Positions 1 to 8,641 of a DNA stretch of 10,000 nt are shown here, one piece after another (within the stretch, counting starts at the first letter, position 1; every line of letters begins with the position of its first letter). A program made the translations under genes and the position numbers. The stretch is from Magnetospirillum sp. GTDB lineage: Bacteria > Pseudomonadota > Alphaproteobacteria > Rhodospirillales > Magnetospirillaceae. The stretch is taken from NCBI GenBank assembly GCA_020217035.1, contig JAIWOG010000012.1:1-10000 (forward strand), given 5' to 3'. Under the pieces are notes generated by a model that saw only the letters and a list, made by a program, of their open reading frames with translations, was not told the DNA's origin and did not search any database.

Positions 1-658
1 CCGCCGACAGGCCCAGGGCGACGATGGGGTCCACCGCCGAACGGCTGGTGCGGATGACCCGCACACCGGGGCGCAGCTTGGCCGTCAGTTCAGCATGGGT
101 GGAGTCCAGGGCGCCAGCGTCCAGCAGGTCGGTCTTGTTCAAGAGCACCATGTCGGCGCAGGCCAACTGGTCCTCGAACACTTCTTCCAGCGGGTTGTCG
201 TGATCGGGCTGGGCCATCATTTCCGGGGTGTCGGCGAAGCGTCCGGCGGCCAATGCTGCGCCATCAACCACCGCCAGCACGCCGTCGACGGTGACGCGGG
301 TGCGGATTTCCGGCCAGTGGAAAGCCTTGACCAGCGGCTTGGGCAAAGCCAGACCCGAGGTCTCGATCAGGATGTGGTCGGGCGGGTTGGGGCGGTCCAA
401 GAGCGCCTGCATGGTGGGCAGGAATTCATCGGCCACCGTGCAGCACAGGCAGCCGTTCGCCAACTCGATGATGTCGTCTTCCCGGCAGCCGGCGACACCG
501 CACGACGCCAGCAACTCGCCATCGACGCCCACGTCGCCGAATTCGTTGACGATCAGGGCGATGCGCCGGCCCTGGTTGTTTTCCATCAGGTGGCGGACCA
601 AGGTGGTCTTGCCGGCACCCAGGAAGCCGGTGATGACGGTGGCGGGGACTTTGCGCAT
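1..658 (-). CDS. cobW: CobW family GTP-binding protein (cobalamin-associated), 3' end outside the window
   Basis: P-loop GTPase of the COG0523 family, the CobW branch tied to cobalamin synthesis, where it is thought to help deliver cobalt to the CobNST chelatase. 219 residues are visible; the C-terminal part lies beyond position 1. In order: Walker A GFLGAGKTT (residues 11-19), the conserved metal-binding CLCC (70-73) within NGCLCCT, ETSG (99-102) and the GTP-specificity motif NKTD (174-177). The longer segment before CLCC (residues about 43-65, with extra cysteines at 53 and 58) fits CobW proper better than zinc-responsive YjiA/ZigA relatives. The ATG at 656-658 follows an AAGGAT ribosome binding site (667-672) by 8 bases and shares one base with the cobU stop (TGATG), so translation is probably coupled. 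The next gene off the left edge could be cobN, but that is a guess from usual gene order. Confidence 0.93.
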   Translation of the reverse strand, partial: MRKVPATVITGFLGAGKTTLVRHLMENNQGRRIALIVNEFGDVGVDGELLASCGVAGCREDDIIELANGCLCCTVADEFLPTMQALLDRPNPPDHILIETSGLALPKPLVKAFHWPEIRTRVTVDGVLAVVDGAALAAGRFADTPEMMAQPDHDNPLEEVFEDQLACADMVLLNKTDLLDAGALDSTHAELTAKLRPGVRVIRTSRSAVDPIVALGLSA

Positions 659-1170
659 CAAATCATATCCTTCAAGACAAGGGGAAGCCCGGCGGCGACG
701 AACACCACCCGGCGACATGCCTGGGCGACGCGCTGGTTGACGCGGCCCTGATGGTCGCGGAACTGGCGACCCAGCTTGGTTTCAGGGACCAGCCCCAGGC
801 CCACTTCGTTGGACACCAGAACCACGGTACCGCGGGCATTTCGCAGCACCTCGCACAGTTCGGCGGTTTCATGGTCCACGTCGCGTCCGTGATGCATCAA
901 ATTGCTGATCCACAATGTCAGGCAATCCACCAGGATGGGCCGCCCTGTGTCGAGGTGACGGTCCAGGCAGGCGGCCAAGTCCAGCGGTTCCTCGATGGTG
1001 CTCCACATGGGGCCGCGCCGTTCGGCATGCAAGCGGATACGTTCGGCCATCTCGTCGTCGAGGGCCTGGCCGGTGGCCAGATACAGCGCCGGCGTGTCGG
1101 CCAGCAGGTATTCCGCATAGGCGCTTTTGCCCGAGCGGGCGCCGCCAAGAACCAAGGTCGTGTGGGTCAT
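658..1170 (-). CDS. cobU: Bifunctional adenosylcobinamide kinase / adenosylcobinamide-phosphate guanylyltransferase
   Basis: CobU (CobP) phosphorylates adenosylcobinamide and then transfers GMP to it, giving AdoCbi-GDP for lower-ligand attachment in late cobalamin synthesis or cobinamide salvage; it is cytoplasmic. From this start the protein has 170 residues, about the family's normal size. Visible motifs: P-loop GGARSGKS (9-16), RIRLHAERR (45-52, with H48 in the place of the family's guanylylated histidine), VDCLTLWISNLM (81-92), VSNEVGLGLVPE (119-130) and FRDHQGRVNQRVA (138-150 approximately). I chose the ATG at 1168-1170 because CobU proteins begin only a few residues before the P-loop strand. 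An in-frame GTG at 1186-1188, seven bases after the upstream stop, would add six residues. Neither start has a good Shine-Dalgarno sequence, so expression may rely on coupling to the gene before it. It overlaps cobW by one base. Confidence 0.94.
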   Translation of the reverse strand: MTHTTLVLGGARSGKSAYAEYLLADTPALYLATGQALDDEMAERIRLHAERRGPMWSTIEEPLDLAACLDRHLDTGRPILVDCLTLWISNLMHHGRDVDHETAELCEVLRNARGTVVLVSNEVGLGLVPETKLGRQFRDHQGRVNQRVAQACRRVVFVAAGLPLVLKDMI

Positions 1171-1194
1171 GACAGAAGCAACTACCACATGTTG

Positions 1195-2352
1195 CTAGGC
1201 CGCCGCCAGCACCCGTTTCGCCATCTCGGCGTCGATGTCCTGATGTTCCCCCAACGGCGCCTGATTGCGGGCGGTGAAGCGGGCGGCCACTTGGTCGGCG
1301 ATGTCGGCGGGCAGATCATAGGCGGCCAGGCCGGTGGGCACGCCGACCGATTCGAAGAATTCTCGGGTCTTGGCGATGGCGGCGCGGGCCTTGTCGTCGA
1401 TGCTGCCGTCTTTGACGCCCCAGACCCGCTCGGCGTATTGCGCCAGCTTGGCCTTCTTGGTCTCGAACTTCACCGCCATCACCCCCGGCCATACGGCGGC
1501 CAGGGTGCGGGCATGGTCGATGCCGGCGATGGCGGTCAGCTCGTGACCGATGTAGTGGGTGGCCCAGTCGTGCGGCACCCCCGAACCCACCAAGCCGTTC
1601 AAGGCCATGGCGGCGCACCACATCAAATTGGCGCGGGCCTGGTAGTCGGGCGGATTGGCCATGGCGGCGGGGGCGATTTCCACCAGGGTGGCCAGCACCG
1701 ATTCGGCCAGACGGTCGTTCAAGGGCGCCTGGGCCGGATAGGTCAGATATTGTTCCAGCACATGCACATAAGAATCGACGATGCCGTTGCCCACTTGGCG
1801 GGCGGGCAGGGTATAGGTGCTTTCCGGGTCAAGGACGGAAAAGCGCGGCCACACGGCGGGGCTGCCGAAGCTGAGTTTCTCGTTGGTCTCGGCGCGGCTG
1901 ACCACCGAGAAGCAGTTCATTTCCGATCCCGTCGCCGGCAAGGTCAGCACGATGCCCAAGGGCACCGCCTGGCGCACCTTGGCCCGCTTGGCCAGGATGT
2001 CCCACGGCTCGCCTTCGAACGGAATGGCGGCGGCGACGAACTTGCAGCCGTCGGCCACCGAACCGCCGCCCACCGCCAGGATGAAGTCCAGCTTTTCGGT
2101 CCGCGCCAGGTCCACCGCCCGCATCAGGGTTTCATAGCGGGGATTGGGCTCGATGCCGGAAAACTCGTGCCATGTCAGGCCGGCCTGTTTCAGCGCCGCC
2201 ACCACCTGGGCATGGACGCCGTTGGTCTTGATGGAACCGCCGCCAAAGGCGAACAACACCCGCGACCCGGCCGGGATTTCCCTGGAAATCTGGGCGATCT
2301 GGCCCTTGCCGAACAGCAGGCGGACCGGGTTGTGGAAGGTGAAGTTGTCCAT
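1195..2352 (-). CDS. yqhD: YqhD-type iron-containing alcohol dehydrogenase / NADPH-dependent aldehyde reductase
   Basis: Group III metal-dependent alcohol dehydrogenase of 385 residues, very close in length and motif order to E. coli YqhD (387, from memory). YqhD reduces short-chain and lipid-peroxidation aldehydes to alcohols with NADPH. Cofactor motifs: FGGGS (36-40) and VGGGSVADG (94-102). The family metal ligands line up with D193 and H197 (IVDSYVH), H266 (DWATH) and H280 (GIDHARTLA), each one residue lower than in YqhD. TLPATGSE (137-144) is also conserved. I chose the ATG at 2350-2352 because AAGGGTG (2359-2365) lies 6 bases upstream and the N-terminus then matches the family; a TTG at 2379 would add nine residues but would run through that ribosome binding site. 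It appears to be the first gene of a unit with cobU and cobW. The true substrate is unknown; the symbol reflects family resemblance, not proven function. Confidence 0.9.
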   Translation of the reverse strand: MDNFTFHNPVRLLFGKGQIAQISREIPAGSRVLFAFGGGSIKTNGVHAQVVAALKQAGLTWHEFSGIEPNPRYETLMRAVDLARTEKLDFILAVGGGSVADGCKFVAAAIPFEGEPWDILAKRAKVRQAVPLGIVLTLPATGSEMNCFSVVSRAETNEKLSFGSPAVWPRFSVLDPESTYTLPARQVGNGIVDSYVHVLEQYLTYPAQAPLNDRLAESVLATLVEIAPAAMANPPDYQARANLMWCAAMALNGLVGSGVPHDWATHYIGHELTAIAGIDHARTLAAVWPGVMAVKFETKKAKLAQYAERVWGVKDGSIDDKARAAIAKTREFFESVGVPTGLAAYDLPADIADQVAARFTARNQAPLGEHQDIDAEMAKRVLAAA

Positions 2353-2378
2353 GGCGGGCACCCTTGAAAGCGAAACCA

Positions 2379-2410
2379 AGGGGCGGATTGGGCCATGGAC
2401 AGGGGCGGAT
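2379..2410. promoter_or_regulatory. Pair of identical 10-bp direct repeats upstream of the yqhD-like gene (candidate operator)
   Basis: AGGGGCGGAT occurs at 2379-2388 and again at 2401-2410 on the plus strand, with starts 22 bp apart, about two turns of B-DNA, so both copies would face the same side of the helix. They lie 27 to 58 bases upstream of the minus-strand start codon at 2352, in the expected promoter or leader region. A TTGACC hexamer (minus strand, 2411-2416) abuts the distal repeat and could be a -35 element, but no convincing -10 follows at 16-18 bp. Phased direct repeats suit a dimeric activator such as an AraC-family protein (E. coli yqhD is controlled by AraC-type YqhC), but no regulator gene is in view and chance recurrence is possible. 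Confidence 0.35.
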
Positions 2411-2517
2411 GGTCAATTGCCTAAACCCGGATTTCCCGGATGACTTCGTGGCTTCGTGACAAGTAAGCGCAAATATGCCAGTGAAATCAGGACGATGACA
2501 CTAGTGGCGAGGTTGCG

Positions 2518-2977
2518 ATGGAGATGGTGGCGAGGGAGGTTGACCCGGCTGATGTGCAGGTCGCTTTTGACAAATGCTGCACGCTGGAACTCCACGGCCC
2601 CAGGATCGTCTCCGATGTTGGATCGCTTGTCAGTGATGACGTCCCAGACCTGACCAAGGCAGCAGGGCAGTCACATGCTGGCCGCAGGACCGAGCGTTCC
2701 GTCGCCTTGATAGCTCTCGCAATCATGATGGCGGCTGGCGGCAATTGGGCAGGTAGCGCACACGCGCTGTCCCCAGGAGCCACATTCCGAGATTGCGAGA
2801 CATGCCCGGAGATGGTGGTCGTCGCGCCGGGAAGACAAATTCTGTCATCGTGTCTATCGCGGCGGTTCGTGGAGCGATCACGCGTGGCATCTGCGATCGG
2901 CCACCCGAAACGCGAATTCCCAGATGTTCTTTGAAAGCGCGGATCTGGGATTCCGGCTGGTCAGGACGCTCAAGTGA
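2518..2977 (+). pseudogene. Remnant of a secreted formylglycine-generating-enzyme (SUMF1/FGE-sulfatase)-like gene, core deleted and frameshifted
   Basis: Two pieces of one protein family lie side by side in different frames. Frame 1 (open from ATG 2518 to the TGA at 2932-2934) encodes a signal-peptide-like stretch (2698-2766: SVALIALAIMMAAGG, then a c-region ending SAHA), followed by LSPGATFRDCETCPEMVVVAPG (in part at 2767-2832), which resembles the opening of FGE-sulfatase domains (FRDC..CPEMVVVPAG). From about 2831 the reading switches to frame 2: CHRVYRGGSW (2843-2872), then WHLRSATRN and LGFRLVRTLK, ending at TGA 2975-2977. That is the typical C-terminus (RVxRGGSW...LRSA.R...GFRLVR). The middle, roughly 170-200 residues in complete members and holding the catalytic core, is absent. 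The first ~55 codons of frame 1 resemble nothing I know, and no good start sits close to the signal sequence. Recognition is from memory of the family; I regard it as non-functional. Confidence 0.75.
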
Positions 2978-3149
2978 GCCAAGTGCGCCGTTAAGGACGA
3001 ATTGCCTTGCTTACCTGCGGGCCACCCATCTTGGAAATGCCGGTTTGAAGCTCCCGAGACGCTGCCCGGTCCTGGACGGTCTGGCGGTGAAGGGATAGGC
3101 TTTCTTGGTTCACTTCGGACGCCATCATGGATATGGCAGGGAGAAAGGG
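2978..3149 (+). other. Intergenic leader of the SDR gene, no promoter identified
   Basis: 172 bases lie between the SUMF1-like remnant and the SDR start. I see no convincing sigma70 -35/-10 pair. A strong ribosome binding site, AGGGAG (3138-3143), lies 6 bases before the ATG at 3150. An eight-codon open frame (ATG 3127 to TGA 3151-3153) overlaps the SDR start as ATGA, which would permit translational coupling but may be coincidence. Confidence 0.4.
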
Positions 3150-3833
3150 ATGAGCCTTCTCAGCCTGGCCGGAAAACGGCTTTTGTTGACCCAGGCCGAC
3201 ATGTTCATGGGGCCGGTGCTGCGACGGCTCCTGACGGAACAGGGGGCCGAGGTGATCGCCGATACCGGTTCACTGGTCGAGGACGGGGCCGCCGAGGCCC
3301 TGGTTCGATCCGCGGGTCGGATCGATGGGCTGGTGGCCAATCTGGCCATTGCCGCTCCCAGCACTCCGGCCCAAGAGGTGGACGACGCCGAATGGCGGGA
3401 GGTGTTCGCCCATCTGGTCGATCCGCTGCCCCGACTGGTCCGCTCGGTGGTTCCGGGGATGCGGGAGCGAGGCTTCGGCAAGATTCTGGTCATGGGCAGC
3501 GCCTCCGCCCTGCGGGGGATGAAGCGCGCTTCCACCTACAGTGCCGCCCGAGGGGCGCAACTGGCCTATGTCCAGGCGGTGGGGGTGGAACTGGCGCCCT
3601 TCAATATCCAGGTCAACGCCATCGCCCAGAACTTCGTCGATAACCCGACCTACTTTCCCGCCGAGGTTCAGGCCAATCCGGCGTTTCATGAGCGGTTGAA
3701 GCGCGAGGTGCCCCTGGGGCGGCTGGTCAGTGCGGACGAGGATGCCGTCCTGGCGGCCTATCTGTGCAGCGACGCCGCCAACTGCTTCGTCGGGCAGGTG
3801 TTTCCCATGTGCGGCGGCTGGGTGACCAGATAA
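3150..3833 (+). CDS. SDR-fold protein of the halohydrin dehalogenase type (Ser-Tyr-Arg triad)
   Basis: The protein has 227 residues with a short-chain dehydrogenase/reductase layout. Three features depart from ordinary SDRs. The N-terminal Rossmann motif TGxxxGxG is replaced by TQADMFMG (14-21), which fits T-X4-F-X-G. The catalytic pattern is S117-X12-Y130-X3-R134 (GSAS ... STYSAAR), with Arg where SDRs have Lys. The NNAG motif is replaced by ANLA (63-66). These are the hallmarks of halohydrin dehalogenases, which lack NAD(P) and use the emptied pocket to bind halide while forming epoxides from vicinal haloalcohols. The stretch NPTYFPAEVQANPAFHE (165-181) and the GQVFPMCGGW end (215-224) also recall HheC, as I remember it. 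The ATG at 3150 follows AGGGAG by 6 bases; an in-frame TTG at 3105 would add 15 residues unlike the family. It is monocistronic and convergent with the solute-binding gene. The alternative is an SDR of unknown activity; no substrate is shown. Confidence 0.88.
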   Translation: MSLLSLAGKRLLLTQADMFMGPVLRRLLTEQGAEVIADTGSLVEDGAAEALVRSAGRIDGLVANLAIAAPSTPAQEVDDAEWREVFAHLVDPLPRLVRSVVPGMRERGFGKILVMGSASALRGMKRASTYSAARGAQLAYVQAVGVELAPFNIQVNAIAQNFVDNPTYFPAEVQANPAFHERLKREVPLGRLVSADEDAVLAAYLCSDAANCFVGQVFPMCGGWVTR

Positions 3834-3844
3834 TCCCGTCCTCA

Positions 3845-3910
3845 TCTTCCCGGTCGATGCCGATGTCGATGACGTCGATCATGGCTTCTTGACCGGTGAA
3901 TCGGGGAAGA
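3845..3910. terminator. Nested imperfect inverted repeat between convergent genes, possible bidirectional terminator
   Basis: The 81-bp gap between the two convergent stop codons contains nested complementary arms: TCTTCCC (3845-3851) with GGGAAGA (3904-3910); CCGGTC (3850-3855) with GACCGG (3891-3896); GCCgATG (3859-3865) with CATgGC (about 3880-3885); and TCGA with TCGA around a TGACG loop. The outer and second arms share bases, so they are alternatives. No T-run follows on either strand, so this is a weak terminator candidate placed mainly by position between 3' ends. Confidence 0.3.
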
Positions 3911-3914
3911 CGCC

Positions 3915-6785
<2,871 letters not shown>

Positions 6786-6787
6786 GG

Positions 6788-8641
6788 ATGCGTACCGCGC
6801 TGGTCACCCGCCCGCGCGACGATGCCGGGCCGCTGGCCGCCGAACTGCAAGGGCGCGGCCTGTCGGTGATGGTCGAGCCGCTGCTCGACATCGTGCCGGT
6901 GGACGGCGTCGATATTCCCACCCAGGGCGTCCAGGGCATCCTGGCCACCTCGGCCAACGGCGTGCGCTCCTTGGCCGCCGTGCTTTCCGACCGGTCCTTG
7001 CCGGTGTGGGCGGTGGGCGACGCCTCGGCGCGGGTGGCCCGCCAACTGGGCTATGGGCGGGTGGAAAGCGCCGGCGGCGACGTGGACGACCTGGTCGCTT
7101 TGGTCAAATCCCGCTGTCTGCCGGATCAGGGGGCTTTCCTGCATGCCGCCGGCTCGGTGACCGCCGGCGATTTGTCGGGACAACTGGCGGCGGCAGGCTT
7201 CGAGGTGCGCCGTCTGGTGCTGTATCAGGCGGTCACCGCCGAAGCGCTGAGCGATACCCTGGTCGCCGCCCTGGATCGGGGGGCCGTCGACCTGGCCTTG
7301 TTTTTCTCTCCCCGCACTGCCGCTACCTTTGCTAGGCTTGTCCTGGCGGACGGCAAGGGGGAAGCACTGTCCGGGATCACCGCCTACGCCCTAAGCCCCG
7401 CCGTGCAGCGGGAATTGTCCGTCTTGTCCTGGGCCGCCATCCGGGTGGCCGAGACACCCACCCAGGCGGCGCTGCTGGCGGCGTTGGATCACGATTTACA
7501 GCGGGATGAAGTGATGAGCGATAGCGAAAAGCCGAAAACCGAACAGGAAAACGGCGATTCCGCCAGCCCGGCGCCTGACGCCGCCGCCGCCGAGGTCGTG
7601 ACCGATGCCGAGGCGCCTGCCGAAACGGTGGCGCAGAAGAAATCCTTTTCCGTTCTGACAGTGGTTTTGGCGGTGGTGATCCTGGTGCTGATCGGCGGGG
7701 GCGTCGCCACCTTCGAACAGTGGAAGGACTTGGTCCAACCGCCCAAATCCAGCCCGATGCCGGTGGCGCCGCCGTCATCTTCGGTCGCCGTGCCGCAGCC
7801 GGCCTTCCGTCCGGCCACCGAAAGCGAAGCCACCAAGGCCGAACTGACGGCCCTGCGTGACCGTCTGGCGCAATTGGAGGGCCGGCCCCAGGCCGTACTC
7901 GACACCAGCCGTTTGGACAAGGCCGAAGCCGCCATCGCCGCGCTTCAGGCGCAGCCGCAAGTGCCGGCCAAGCTGGTGGGCGAGGTCGAGGACATGGGCA
8001 AGCAACTGGCCGAGTTGAAGCGCACCAGCGCCGATGCCGCCGCCGTGCTGCGTCTGGCCGACCGCCTGGAAAGGATCGAGGCCGAGTTGCGCGACATCCA
8101 GGCCAAGCGCTCCAGCGCCGTGGCGGTGCTGCTGGCGGTGGGGCAATTGCGCGAGTCCCTGGCCCGCGCCATGCCCTTCGACGCCGAGTTGCGGGCGCTG
8201 CTGGCCCTGGCCGGCAACGATCCGGAAGTGGTGGCCCAGACCCAGCCCCTGAAGGCGCGGGCCGAAGTGGGCATTCCCACCCAGACCACCCTGGTGGCCC
8301 GTTTCCATCGTCTTGCCCCCGATCTGGTCCGCGCCCAAGTGCTGCCCGCCGACCCATCCTGGTGGCGCCAGACCTTGGATCGCTTGGCGGCCCTGGTGGT
8401 GGTGCGCCGCGAGGACGGCGACGCCGCCGGGTCGGGCAACGCCGCCGTCGTCGCCCGCATCGAGAAGCGTCTGGCCGAGGATGATCTGGAGCACGCCGCC
8501 GACGAGGCCGCCGGCCTGAAGGACGCCGCCGCCGAGATCGTGGCGCCGTGGCTGACCGACGCCCGGGCCCGGCTGGCTGCCGACAGGGCGGCGTCGGCGC
8601 TGACCGCCCACGTGGTCGCCCAGGTGGGAGCCCGTCCATGA
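6788..8641 (+). CDS. hemD: Uroporphyrinogen-III synthase (HemD) fused in frame to a Mic60/mitofilin-like inner-membrane protein
   Basis: One uninterrupted frame of 617 codons. Residues 1 to about 240 are HemD, which cyclises hydroxymethylbilane with inversion of ring [16 protein letters not shown] (6-20), [12 protein letters not shown] (51-62), a [13 protein letters not shown] segment (77-89) and [14 protein letters not shown] (about 175-188). Residues 243-284 are an acidic Pro/Ala/Glu-rich linker, 289-308 a single membrane span, and 343-440 a probable coiled coil; from 441 to the end comes the helical mitofilin signature domain ([12 protein letters not shown] ... PFDAEL ... [16 protein letters not shown]). 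Alphaproteobacteria normally carry a separate Mic60-like gene after hemD, so either the two are truly fused or the second is also made from an internal start (see 7514). It starts 2 bases after hemC with AAGG 7 bases upstream, and its stop overlaps the hemY start. The HemD part faces the cytoplasm; the coiled coil and mitofilin domain would be periplasmic. Confidence 0.9.
   Translation: MRTALVTRPRDDAGPLAAELQGRGLSVMVEPLLDIVPVDGVDIPTQGVQGILATSANGVRSLAAVLSDRSLPVWAVGDASARVARQLGYGRVESAGGDVDDLVALVKSRCLPDQGAFLHAAGSVTAGDLSGQLAAAGFEVRRLVLYQAVTAEALSDTLVAALDRGAVDLALFFSPRTAATFARLVLADGKGEALSGITAYALSPAVQRELSVLSWAAIRVAETPTQAALLAALDHDLQRDEVMSDSEKPKTEQENGDSASPAPDAAAAEVVTDAEAPAETVAQKKSFSVLTVVLAVVILVLIGGGVATFEQWKDLVQPPKSSPMPVAPPSSSVAVPQPAFRPATESEATKAELTALRDRLAQLEGRPQAVLDTSRLDKAEAAIAALQAQPQVPAKLVGEVEDMGKQLAELKRTSADAAAVLRLADRLERIEAELRDIQAKRSSAVAVLLAVGQLRESLARAMPFDAELRALLALAGNDPEVVAQTQPLKARAEVGIPTQTTLVARFHRLAPDLVRAQVLPADPSWWRQTLDRLAALVVVRREDGDAAGSGNAAVVARIEKRLAEDDLEHAADEAAGLKDAAAEIVAPWLTDARARLAADRAASALTAHVVAQVGARP
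7514..7516 (+). other. Candidate internal start codon for a separate Mic60-like protein
   Basis: An in-frame ATG (residue 243 of the long frame) falls exactly where the HemD domain ends and the acidic linker [13 protein letters not shown] begins, which looks like the N-terminus of a stand-alone Mic60-like protein of 375 residues. The preceding GCGGGATGAAGTG offers only a poor ribosome binding site. There is no stop codon between the two domains. Confidence 0.35.

Noticed and set aside
95..751. 218-codon plus-strand open frame antisense to cobW
   Set aside because: The opposite strand has all CobW motifs (GFLGAGKTT, CLCC, NKTD); this frame has no recognisable content.
751..2367. 538-codon plus-strand open frame antisense to cobU and the yqhD-like gene
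   Set aside because: The translation is rich in Gly, His and Gln with no domain; it is the G+C-rich mirror of two clearly recognised minus-strand genes.
2353..2517. Cobalamin riboswitch upstream of the yqhD-like/cobU/cobW unit
   Set aside because: I could not find a B12-box-like conserved core or the expected stem arrangement on the minus strand; the space before the first gene shows only the direct repeats.
2413..2783. Small minus-strand open frames in the gap upstream of the SDR gene
   Set aside because: No ribosome binding sites, no recognisable domains, and they run antisense to the SUMF1-like remnant.
3002..3643. 213-codon plus-strand frame overlapping the SDR gene
   Set aside because: Out-of-frame Gly/Arg-rich translation without SDR motifs; the 3150-3833 frame holds them all.
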